Assembly (NCBI RefSeq): GCF_000725805.1
Contig: NZ_KL647137.1
Coordinates: 124,001 to 188,000 of the forward strand
DNA: 64,000 nt
Reading direction: 5' to 3'
From: Streptomyces xanthophaeus
GTDB taxonomy: Bacteria > Actinomycetota > Actinomycetes > Streptomycetales > Streptomycetaceae
Positions 45,737 through 52,777 of this stretch are shown one piece after another (the first letter of the stretch is position 1; every line of letters starts with the position of its first letter). The notes beneath the pieces are model-generated. The model ran no database searches, was not told where the DNA came from, and saw only the letters and a list, made by a program, of their open reading frames with translations. A program made the translations under genes and the position numbers.

Positions 45737-45766
45737 CACCACTTCACGAGCCGTGCCCGTGATGTG

Positions 45767-45794
45767 AGCCCCGCCGGGTCCGCCCGGCGGGGCT
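45767..45794. terminator. Bidirectional terminator after cspA-like gene
   Basis: A perfect 12-bp stem AGCCCCGCCGGG (45767-45778) and CCCGGCGGGGCT (45783-45794) with a 4-base loop, followed by TTT. It also lies just after the end of the convergent TetR gene (45800). Confidence 0.85.
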
Positions 45795-45799
45795 TTCGC

Positions 45800-46387
45800 C
45801 TACACGGCCCGGTGCAGGGCGATCAGGAGTCGCCAGAGGTGGCCGGCCAGGGTGTCCGGATCCGCCGGGACCCGGTCGTGGAGCCAGTCGGCGAGGACGC
45901 CGGTGAAGGCGGCGGCGACGGCCGAGGCGACGAGGTCGGGGTACGGGGCCCCCGCCGCCTCGCGTTCGGCGCGGGCGCGTTCGCGCAGCTCCCGGCCCAG
46001 GCGGTCGCCGAGGGGGCCGGAGCCGCCCGGCAGCAGCAGGGTGCGGTACAGGGGAGCCCGGTCGGCCGCTCCGGCGAGGAACAGGGCCAGGGCCGCCGGG
46101 GGCCGGGCCGGAGGCGGCGCCCCGGGCTCCGTCTGCCAGGCGTGCAGGGCGTCCACGGCCGCGTGCACCACATCGGCGCAGGCGTCCACGGCCAGCGCGG
46201 TCAGGTCCTCGTAGTGCAGGTAGAAGGTGGCGCGCCCGACCCCGGCCCGGCGGACCACCGCAGAGACGCCCACCTCGGCGAGCGGACGGCCCGCGCACTC
46301 GGCGAGCAGGCTCTCGCGGAGCCGGGCCTTGGTGCGCGCGGTCCGCGGGTCTTCCGGGCGCGTGCCCCGCGGGTCCTGCGGACTCAT
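45800..46387 (-). CDS. TetR-family repressor
   Basis: A 195-residue TetR regulator with N-terminal HTH (LRESLLAECAGRPLAEVGVS, then RAGVGRATFYLHYEDLTAL) and a helical ligand domain. Its ATG overlaps the stop of the DUF1304 gene (ATGA), so both are in one operon. The 17-bp inverted repeat just upstream of the operon is the probable autoregulatory operator. Confidence 0.88.
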   Translation of the reverse strand: MSPQDPRGTRPEDPRTARTKARLRESLLAECAGRPLAEVGVSAVVRRAGVGRATFYLHYEDLTALAVDACADVVHAAVDALHAWQTEPGAPPPARPPAALALFLAGAADRAPLYRTLLLPGGSGPLGDRLGRELRERARAEREAAGAPYPDLVASAVAAAFTGVLADWLHDRVPADPDTLAGHLWRLLIALHRAV

Positions 46388-46749
46388 GCGGCCAGCAGCG
46401 CCGCGCCGAGGGCCAGGGCGCCGGGCAGGGCCTGGGCGAAGAGGATCCGGCGGTTGGCGGTCGCGGCCCCGTACACCCCGGCGACGATCACGCAGACGAG
46501 GAAGAAGACCTGCGTGGCGAGCGAGTCGATGACGAGCGACCAGACCAGGCCGGCGGCGAGGAAGCCGTTGTACAGGCCCTGGTTGGCGGCGAGGGGTGCC
46601 GTGAGGCGGGCGGTGTCCGCGTCGAAGCCGGACAGCGCGCGGCCGGGCGGGCGCTGCCACAGGAACATCTCCAGCACCAGGAAGTACGCGTGCAGGGCGG
46701 CGACGACGCCGATGAGGACCTGAGCGACGGTGTGCACGGCCGGCTCCAC
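46384..46749 (-). CDS. DUF1304 integral membrane protein
   Basis: A 121-residue protein with four predicted helices (VHTVAQVLIGVVAALHAYFL, then ANQGLYNGFLAAGLVWSLVI and FFLVCVIVAGVYGAATANRR). MFLWQRPPGRALSGFD and NQGLYNGFLA are typical of DUF1304. Function unknown. The GTG at 46749 lies seven bases from the palindromic operator; translation is coupled to the TetR gene through ATGA. Confidence 0.85.
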   Translation of the reverse strand: MEPAVHTVAQVLIGVVAALHAYFLVLEMFLWQRPPGRALSGFDADTARLTAPLAANQGLYNGFLAAGLVWSLVIDSLATQVFFLVCVIVAGVYGAATANRRILFAQALPGALALGAALLAA

Positions 46750-46755
46750 TTCTCG

Positions 46756-46799
46756 GAGGACTTGACTTCCTGGACAACTGTACAGGAAGTCAAGTCCTC
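46756..46799. promoter_or_regulatory. 17-bp perfect inverted repeat, TetR-type operator
   Basis: The 17-base arm at 46756-46772 (GAGGACTTGACTTCCTG) and its exact reverse complement at 46783-46799 flank a 10-base spacer (GACAACTGTA). It sits directly upstream of the DUF1304-TetR operon and 15 bases after the ferredoxin stop. TTGACT in the arm can serve as a -35 box. It may also help end transcription coming from the P450 operon. Confidence 0.8.
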
Positions 46800-46813
46800 T
46801 GCCGCGGGGCCGG

Positions 46814-47032
46814 TCAGGCCGGCCGGACCGAGATGGCGGAGACCGGACAGGCCCGCGCCGCCTCGCGGACCAGCGCGCTGCCGCCTCCGTCCGCCCGGCC
46901 CGGCAGCACCTCGCCGAGGCCGTCGTCGTCCTGGGTGAAGACCTCCGGCGCCGTCAGGGCGCACTGGCCCGCGCCGATGCAGACGCCGGTGTCGATGTCG
47001 ATGCGCACGGGGCCGGCCGGCACGCCCCTCAC
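46814..47032 (-). CDS. 3Fe-4S ferredoxin, P450-associated
   Basis: A 72-residue ferredoxin with the single-cluster pattern CIGAGQC...ACPVSAI (three cysteines plus Pro), the type that feeds electrons to Streptomyces P450s. The GTG at 47032 overlaps the P450 stop (GTGA). An internal GTG at the RIDIDTGVC motif is an alternative start. A ferredoxin reductase is not encoded nearby. Confidence 0.88.
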   Translation of the reverse strand: MRGVPAGPVRIDIDTGVCIGAGQCALTAPEVFTQDDDGLGEVLPGRADGGGSALVREAARACPVSAISVRPA

Positions 47033-48222
47033 CACGCCACGGGGAGTTCGATCAGGCCCTGGACGGTGTCCCCGGGCTTGAAGGGGATCCGGTCCGGCTC
47101 GGCCGCCAGCCGGAGCCCCGGCAGCCGCTCGAACAGCGTGCCCAGCGCGATCTCCAGCTCGGCGCGGGCCAGGTTCTGGCCCAGGCACTGGTGGATGCCG
47201 AAGCCGAAGGCCACGTGGTGGCGGGCGGGCCGGTGCCAGTCCAGCACGTCCGGCTCGGCGAACACGGACCCGTCGCGGTTGATGACGGAGGTGGAGAAGA
47301 CCACCCCGTCGTCCCGGCGGACCGTCACCCCGCCGACCTCGATGTCCTCGGTGGCCACCCGTAGCATCCCGTCCGCGATCGACAGGAAGCGCATCAGCTC
47401 CTCCACCGCCCCCGACATCAGGGACGGGTCCGCGCGGAGCTCGGCCAGCTGCTCGGGGTGCCGCAGCAGGGTGAACGTACCGAGGGAGATCATGTTCGCC
47501 GTGGTCTCGTGCCCCGCGACCAGCAGGATCGTGGCGAGGGAGACGAGCTCCTCGACGTCGATCTCACCGGTCTCCAGCCGCTGCTCGACGAGCTCGTCGA
47601 GCAGTCCGTCGCCCGGGGTGCGGCGCTTGAGCGCGATCAGGTCCCGGAAGTAGGCGTGGAGTTGCCGCAGGGCCTCCTCCACGTCGGAGGCCTCCGGCCC
47701 GCGCAGCAGCCGGCGCGACTGGCTTTCGAAGAACTCGTGGTCCTCGTACGGGACCCCGAGCAGGGCGCAGATCACCATCGAGGGCACCGGCAGGGCGAAG
47801 TCGCCCACCAGCTCCGCCGACGGGCCCTTCGCGACCATGGCGTCGATCAGCCGGTCCACGGTCTGCTGGATCTGCGGCCGCAGGGCGGCGGTGCGCTTCA
47901 GGGTGAAGCGGGGGATCAGCATCCGGCGCTGGACGTTGTGCGCGGGATCGTCGACGCCGAGCAGCGCGGGGCGCAGGGTGCCCAGCGCCCTGGACCGCTC
48001 GGTGGGCCGAGGGAACGCCGCGTTCAGCCGGTCCGACGAGAGCCGGCCGTCGCAGAGCAGGGCCCGGGCCTCGGAGTGGCCGGTGACCACCCACACGGAG
48101 CGCCCGTCGAAGAGGGAGACGCGGGTGAGCGGGCGCCCCTCCCGCAGGGGCTCGTAGGCGGCCGGGGGGTGGTAGGGACAGGTCCGGTCCTGGGGGAAGG
48201 TAAGGGCAGCGGCTTCTGACAT
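47029..48222 (-). CDS. Cytochrome P450 (CYP105-like)
   Basis: A 397-residue soluble P450. It has the oxygen-activating I-helix LVAGHETTAN, the K-helix ExxR in EELMRF and the heme-ligand loop FGFGIHQCLGQNLAR. Overall it resembles CYP105, whose members oxidise diverse small molecules. GAGG lies six bases before the ATG at 48222. It forms an operon with the ferredoxin. Substrate unknown. Confidence 0.92.
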   Translation of the reverse strand: MSEAAALTFPQDRTCPYHPPAAYEPLREGRPLTRVSLFDGRSVWVVTGHSEARALLCDGRLSSDRLNAAFPRPTERSRALGTLRPALLGVDDPAHNVQRRMLIPRFTLKRTAALRPQIQQTVDRLIDAMVAKGPSAELVGDFALPVPSMVICALLGVPYEDHEFFESQSRRLLRGPEASDVEEALRQLHAYFRDLIALKRRTPGDGLLDELVEQRLETGEIDVEELVSLATILLVAGHETTANMISLGTFTLLRHPEQLAELRADPSLMSGAVEELMRFLSIADGMLRVATEDIEVGGVTVRRDDGVVFSTSVINRDGSVFAEPDVLDWHRPARHHVAFGFGIHQCLGQNLARAELEIALGTLFERLPGLRLAAEPDRIPFKPGDTVQGLIELPVAW

Positions 48223-48268
48223 GTCGCACCTCGCACGTGCTGGTTCCGTCTTGCCGGACTCCATTACA

Positions 48269-48279
48269 TGCCTGAGGCA
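48269..48279. promoter_or_regulatory. Short palindrome upstream of P450 gene
   Basis: TGCCTGAGGCA is an 11-base palindrome with a central base, 47 bases upstream of the P450 ATG, beside an AT-rich stretch (TGTAAT on the minus strand) that could be a -10 box. It could be an operator for an unlinked regulator. Confidence 0.35.
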
Positions 48280-48332
48280 CCTATCTCATCTATGTCAGTT
48301 CCGGCCAGATCGCCCGGGTTCGCCCGAAGGGC

Positions 48333-48671
48333 TCAGAGACGGGCGTCGAGGAACTCCCGGAACTCCTCGCGCGTCATCGGCCCCTCCTGGGAGGCCACCG
48401 CCTCGCCGTCCATGAGGAGCACCGCAGTCGGGGCGCCGGTCACGGCGTACCGCCTGGTCGGCCCGGGGCAGCGGGTCATGTCGGTGCGCACGGCGGTGAA
48501 CCGGGTGCCGTACTCCTCGGCCAGCTCCGCCACCACCGCGTCCATGGCGCGGCACGCCTCCAGGGCCTTGGGCCAGGACCCGCAGAAGTAGGCGAGGACC
48601 GGGCCCGGCGCCATGGCGAGGATGAAGTCGAACTCCTGGTCCTCCAGAGGCTGGTGTACCCGTCGTGCCAT
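48333..48671 (-). CDS. Thioredoxin-fold protein with atypical active site
   Basis: A 112-residue thioredoxin-like protein (VLAYFCGSWPKALEACRAMD, then TGAPTAVLLMDGEAVASQEG with the cis-proline). The usual CGPC is CGSW, and the second cysteine of the motif is missing, with another cysteine seven residues further on. It is probably not a normal dithiol reductase; a monothiol or binding role is possible. GAGGAG lies eight bases before the ATG. Confidence 0.75.
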   Translation of the reverse strand: MARRVHQPLEDQEFDFILAMAPGPVLAYFCGSWPKALEACRAMDAVVAELAEEYGTRFTAVRTDMTRCPGPTRRYAVTGAPTAVLLMDGEAVASQEGPMTREEFREFLDARL

Positions 48672-48775
48672 GCGTGGTGCTCCTCGTTCGTACGTCCCGC
48701 GGATCGGGAGGCGGTCTCCATCATCGCCGCTCCGCCGCAGGTCCCGTTGTCAGTGGTGGCTGGGAAGCTGGGTCC

Positions 48776-49045
48776 ATGGACGACAGGATGCTGCGGCGCC
48801 GGGTCTACGGCGCCGACCACGAAGACCCCGACCCCGGCCCGCGCCCCGGCCACGTCTACGGCGAACTCGTGGGCGGGCCCCTGGACGGGCTCCTCCTGGA
48901 CATCACCGGCTGGAGCGCGCCCCAGCTCGCCGAAGAGGCCCGACTCCCCACGGAGATAGGGCGCTACGGAGCGGGCGGCCGCGCCCACTACCGGCGCCGC
49001 GCGGCCGATCCGGGCCGCTGGGACTGGGCGGGGGACAGCCGCTGA
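48776..49045 (+). CDS. Small conserved hypothetical protein
   Basis: An 89-residue, acidic then basic soluble protein. HVYGELVGGPLDGLLLDITG looks like a beta hairpin domain seen in small Streptomyces proteins. The ATG at 48776 has GGAAG 10 bases upstream. Diverges from the thioredoxin-like gene. Function unknown. Confidence 0.5.
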   Translation: MDDRMLRRRVYGADHEDPDPGPRPGHVYGELVGGPLDGLLLDITGWSAPQLAEEARLPTEIGRYGAGGRAHYRRRAADPGRWDWAGDSR

Positions 49046-49051
49046 ACGGCA

Positions 49052-49086
49052 GGGCCCCCGGTCCGCCGACGTGTGACCGGGGGCCC
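49052..49086. terminator. Hairpin terminator
   Basis: A perfect 12-bp stem, GGGCCCCCGGTC (49052-49063) with GACCGGGGGCCC (49075-49086), starts six bases after the stop at 49045. It probably also ends the convergent DoxX gene (stop at 49125). Confidence 0.75.
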
Positions 49087-49124
49087 CGTACCGCTCTTCC
49101 GGCGCAGGGCCCGGTCCGGATGCA

Positions 49125-49502
49125 TCAGCGGGCGGCGGCCGCGCGGCTCACCCGATGGGCCCACACCACCAGCGGCACCTGCAGCGGCAGCCGGCCCAGT
49201 GCCGCCGCCCGTACGGCGGGGGAGCGGCGCCGGGCGTCGACGGCCATCTTCACGTTCGCCGGGAAGACGCCGACGAAGAAGGCGGCGGCGGCCAGCGCCG
49301 CGACGCGGCGGGTCCGCGGATGGGCGACCCCGGCGGCGAGCGCGAGCTCGGCCACGCCGCTCGCGTACGTCCACTGCCGTGGGCTGCCCGGCAGCGAGCG
49401 CGGCACGGTCGCGTCGAACTGCCTGGGCGCCACGGCGTGCGCGACCGCGCCTGCGGCCAGCAGGCCCGCGAGCAGCAGGGGGGAAGAGGGGACGCGCGAC
49501 AT
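49125..49502 (-). CDS. DoxX-family membrane protein
   Basis: A 125-residue protein with four hydrophobic helices. TYASGVAELALAAGV and VFPANVKMAVDARRRS fit DoxX/DoxD-like proteins linked to redox balance. The ATG at 49502 follows AGAGGA six bases upstream. Confidence 0.8.
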   Translation of the reverse strand: MSRVPSSPLLLAGLLAAGAVAHAVAPRQFDATVPRSLPGSPRQWTYASGVAELALAAGVAHPRTRRVAALAAAAFFVGVFPANVKMAVDARRRSPAVRAAALGRLPLQVPLVVWAHRVSRAAAAR

Positions 49503-49627
49503 GGAGGTTCCTCTCGGGCGGCGGCCTGGGACCGCAGATCCTACTCGCGGGTAAGGGTGGTGGGCGGGCCGGGGGACGACGCACCGGTGGCCGCCCCGGA
49601 AAAATCTCTGAAGAATTTCCTGGGAGC

Positions 49628-49654
49628 TGTCGATCCGGCCGTCTCCCGTTCGAC
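49628..49654 (+). promoter_or_regulatory. ECF42-type promoter of the DGPF gene
   Basis: TGTCGA (49628-49633) is followed after 17 bases by CGAC (49651-49654). This matches the TGTCGA / CGA(T)C promoter pattern described for ECF42 sigma factors in Streptomyces venezuelae. It lies 50 bases upstream of the DGPF (YCII) gene, which is beside an ECF42-type sigma gene here. Confidence 0.75.
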
Positions 49655-49704
49655 GCAGGGGTGAGAGCAGGGAAAGCCCCCGCCCTCCCGACCGAGGAGT
49701 CACC

Positions 49705-50061
49705 ATGCCGCGCTTCCTGACGATGATCCGCATCGACGAGCAGAACCTGCCCACCGAGGGCTTCCCCGCCGACTTCGAGGAGCGCATGGGCGCCCTCCTG
49801 GAGGAGATCACCAAGGCCGGGGTCATGCTCGACACCGCCGGCCTGCTGCCCACCTCCGAGGCCACCCGCCTCAGCTGGTCCGGCGGGAAGATCAGCTACA
49901 CCGACGGCCCCTTCACCGAGACCAAGGAGGTCGTGGGCGGCTACTCCCTGTCCCAGTGCAAGGACAAGGCCGAGGCGATCGAGTGGACCAAGCGGTTCCT
50001 GGAGATCCACCCGGCGCACTGGAACGTGAGCGCCGAGGTGCGAGAGATCCAGGAGATGTGA
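49705..50061 (+). CDS. YCII/DGPF-family protein, ECF42 target
   Basis: A 118-residue YCII-related domain protein with the diagnostic DGPF motif (SYTDGPFTETKE) and MIRIDEQNLPTE at the start. Function of DGPF proteins is unknown; they are consistently linked to ECF42 sigma factors. GAGGAG is five bases before the ATG. The sigma gene begins 60 bases after its stop. Confidence 0.9.
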   Translation: MPRFLTMIRIDEQNLPTEGFPADFEERMGALLEEITKAGVMLDTAGLLPTSEATRLSWSGGKISYTDGPFTETKEVVGGYSLSQCKDKAEAIEWTKRFLEIHPAHWNVSAEVREIQEM

Positions 50062-50120
50062 TCCCGCGCGGCCCGCGCCGCGTTTGCCCTGCCCGGTCAC
50101 GGCTGCTCTGATGGGTGGCC

Positions 50121-51368
50121 GTGACGGCAGTGAGTACGGCCCAGGCGGTCGAAGCGGTGTTCAGGATCGAGTCGGCGCGGATCATCGCCGGTGTCACCCG
50201 CATCGTGCGGGACGTCGGCATCGCCGAGGAGATCGCGCAGGACGCCCTCGTCGCCGCGCTCGAACAGTGGCCGCGCGAGGGGGTCCCGGACCGGCCGGGC
50301 GCCTGGCTCATGACCACCGCCAAGCACCGCGCGATCGACCTCGTCCGCCGCAAGGAGACCTACGCGCGCAAGCTCGCCGAGGTCGGCCGGACCCTTGAGG
50401 ACGTGCAGCCGCCCGCCGAGCCGCCGGACCCGGACGACATCGACGACGACCTGCTCCGGCTGATCTTCACCGCGTGCCATCCGGTGCTGGCCACCGAGGC
50501 CCGGATCGCCCTCACCCTGCGCCTGGTGGGCGGACTGACCACCCAGGAGATCGCCCGCGCCTTCCTCGCGTCGGAACCCACCGTCGCCCAGCGCATCGTC
50601 CGCGCGAAGCGGAGCCTGGCCGCGGCCGCGGTGCCGTTCGAGGTCCCGTACGGAGCCGACCGCGAGGCGCGGCTCGCCTCCGTCCTCGAAGTGATCTACC
50701 TCGTCTTCAACGAGGGCTACTCCGCCACCGCCGGCGACGACCTCGTGCGCCCGGCCCTGTGCGAGGACGCCCTGCGGCTGGCCCGGGTCCTGGCCGCCCT
50801 CGTCCCCGAGGAGCCCGAGGCCCACGGGCTCGCCGCACTCCTGGAGTTCCAGGCCTCCCGGATCGCCACCCGCACCGGACCCGACGGGGAACCCGTCCTG
50901 CTCGCCGACCAGAACCGGGCCCGGTGGAACCGCCTGCTCATCCACCGGGGCGTGGAAGCCCTGCAGCACGCGGGAAGCGGCCCGTACTCCGTGCAGGCGG
51001 CCATCGCGGGCTGCCACGCGGCCGCCGTCCGCTACGAGGACACCGACTGGTCCACGATCGCCGTGCTCTACGGACGCCTCGTGCAGCTCGTCCCCTCACC
51101 GGTGGTGGAGCTCAACCGGGCGGTCGCCGTCTCGATGGCCGAGGGCCCGGCGGCGGCCCTGCCGCTGGTCGACGCCCTCGCGGAGGAACCCGTCCTGCGC
51201 ACCTACCACTTGCTGCCGAGCGTACGGGGGGACCTGCTGGAGCGGCTCGGCCGCCCGGCGGAGGCCCGCGCCGAGTTCGAACGGGCGGCGGCGCTGACCC
51301 GCAACGCTCAGGAACGCGCCCTGCTCCTGCGCCGTGCGGCCGGGACCGAGGCAGGGACCGCGACCTGA
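50121..51368 (+). CDS. ECF42-type RNA polymerase sigma factor
   Basis: A 415-residue sigma factor. Sigma2 region (~10-80: RIVRDVGIAEEIAQDALVAA, then PGAWLMTTAKHRAIDLVRR) and sigma4 region (~115-175: LTLRLVGGLTTQEIARAFLA) are followed by a ~220-residue C-terminal helical/TPR-like extension (LYGRLVQLVPSPVVELNRAV), the hallmark of ECF42. No anti-sigma is adjacent; the extension is thought to take over regulation. GTG at 50121 or 50115 are both possible. Confidence 0.9.
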   Translation: MTAVSTAQAVEAVFRIESARIIAGVTRIVRDVGIAEEIAQDALVAALEQWPREGVPDRPGAWLMTTAKHRAIDLVRRKETYARKLAEVGRTLEDVQPPAEPPDPDDIDDDLLRLIFTACHPVLATEARIALTLRLVGGLTTQEIARAFLASEPTVAQRIVRAKRSLAAAAVPFEVPYGADREARLASVLEVIYLVFNEGYSATAGDDLVRPALCEDALRLARVLAALVPEEPEAHGLAALLEFQASRIATRTGPDGEPVLLADQNRARWNRLLIHRGVEALQHAGSGPYSVQAAIAGCHAAAVRYEDTDWSTIAVLYGRLVQLVPSPVVELNRAVAVSMAEGPAAALPLVDALAEEPVLRTYHLLPSVRGDLLERLGRPAEARAEFERAAALTRNAQERALLLRRAAGTEAGTAT

Positions 51369-51516
51369 ACCGCCCCGGGGCCCGGCGCGCCCCGACAACG
51401 GCCGGACAACGGCCGGAACCGGACCGGCCGGGAGGGCGCTCTTGTGCCCGCGCACCGGCCGGTGCACCCTGGCGAGCCCCCACACCCGGTCGACGAAAGG
51501 TCCAGGTGCACCGGAG

Positions 51517-52755
51517 ATGAACGCCCCCAGACACGGCCGCCGCCTGCTCGTGTCCGCCGCCCTGCTCGCCGCCGCCACCCTCCCCTTCGGCCCGACGGCC
51601 GCCGCCGAACCCGCGCCCGCAGGGGAGTTACAGCTCGCGGGCCCCACCGAGACCGCGGTCCCCGACAGCTGGATCGTGGTCCTCAAGGAGCCCGCCGCGA
51701 ACCGGTCGGTCCACGAACTGCTCGCCCGGGCGGACGGCGCCCGGCTCGGCCACGTGTACCGGTCCGCACTCCACGGCTTCTCCGCGCGGATGAGCCGCGC
51801 CCAGGCGGCCCGGCTGGCCGCCGACCCGCGCGTGGCCCGGGTCCACCAGGACACCCGGATCACCCTGGAGGACCCGGCCCGGCCGGCCCCGGCCGGGCTC
51901 ACGCCGACGGCGACCCAGCCCGACGCCCCCTGGGGCCTGGACCGGATCGACCAGCGCCTGCTGCCGCTGTCCACCACGTACACCTACCGGACCACCGCCG
52001 CGGCCGTCCGCGTGTACGTGATCGACACCGGTCTGCGCACCACCCACACCGAGTTCGGCGGCCGGGCCTCCGTCGGGACCGACACCGTGGGCGACGGCCA
52101 GAACGGCAACGACTGCCACGGCCACGGCACCCACGTCGGCGGGATCGTCGCGGGCCGCACCTACGGAGTCGCCAAGGAGGCACGGCCGGTGGCCGTACGC
52201 GTCCTCAACTGCCAGGGCTCCGCCAGTACGTCCGGCGTCATCGCCGGCGTCGACTGGGTGACGGCGAACGCGGTCCGCCCCGCCGTCGCGAACATGAGCC
52301 TGGGCGGCGGCGTCAGCACCGCCCTCGACGCGGCCGTACGGGGCTCCATCCGCGCCGGGATCACCTACACCGCCTCGGCGGGCAGCTCAGGACGGCCCGA
52401 CGGGGCCTGCTCCACCTCGCCCGTCCGGCTGCCCGAGATCATCGGAGTCGGAGCCAGCGACAGCCAGGACCGCCGGGCGTCCTCCTCCAACTACGGCAAC
52501 TGCGTGACCCTGTTCGCGCCCGGGGTGGGGATCCCCTCCGCCTGGAAGGACGGCGACACCGCCACCGCCACCCTCAGCGGCACCTCGGCGGCGACCGCGC
52601 ACACGGCCGGCGCCGCGGCCCTGCACCTCGCCCTGCACCCGGCGGCCACCCCCGGCCAGGTGAAGCAGGCCCTGGTCGCGGGCGCCACGACCGGCGTCCT
52701 GCAGGGCACCCCGCCGGTCGCGCCCGACCGCCTGCTCCACACCCTCTACCGGTAG
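51517..52755 (+). CDS. Secreted subtilisin-like serine protease (S8), divergent active site
   Basis: A 412-residue exported subtilase. Signal peptide (~1-30), I9 propeptide (~50-118, WIVVLKEP), then the S8 domain with Asp170 (VIDTGL), His203 (HGHGTHVGG) and Ser357 (SGTSAATAH). The normal oxyanion-hole Asn is Ser290 (ASAGSSG instead of AAGN), and GTSMATPHVAG is changed to GTSAATAHTAG. Activity may be low. The ATG at 51517 has AGGTG eight bases upstream. Confidence 0.88.
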   Translation: MNAPRHGRRLLVSAALLAAATLPFGPTAAAEPAPAGELQLAGPTETAVPDSWIVVLKEPAANRSVHELLARADGARLGHVYRSALHGFSARMSRAQAARLAADPRVARVHQDTRITLEDPARPAPAGLTPTATQPDAPWGLDRIDQRLLPLSTTYTYRTTAAAVRVYVIDTGLRTTHTEFGGRASVGTDTVGDGQNGNDCHGHGTHVGGIVAGRTYGVAKEARPVAVRVLNCQGSASTSGVIAGVDWVTANAVRPAVANMSLGGGVSTALDAAVRGSIRAGITYTASAGSSGRPDGACSTSPVRLPEIIGVGASDSQDRRASSSNYGNCVTLFAPGVGIPSAWKDGDTATATLSGTSAATAHTAGAAALHLALHPAATPGQVKQALVAGATTGVLQGTPPVAPDRLLHTLYR

Positions 52756-52777
52756 CGGTAGCGGTACCGGATCCTGC

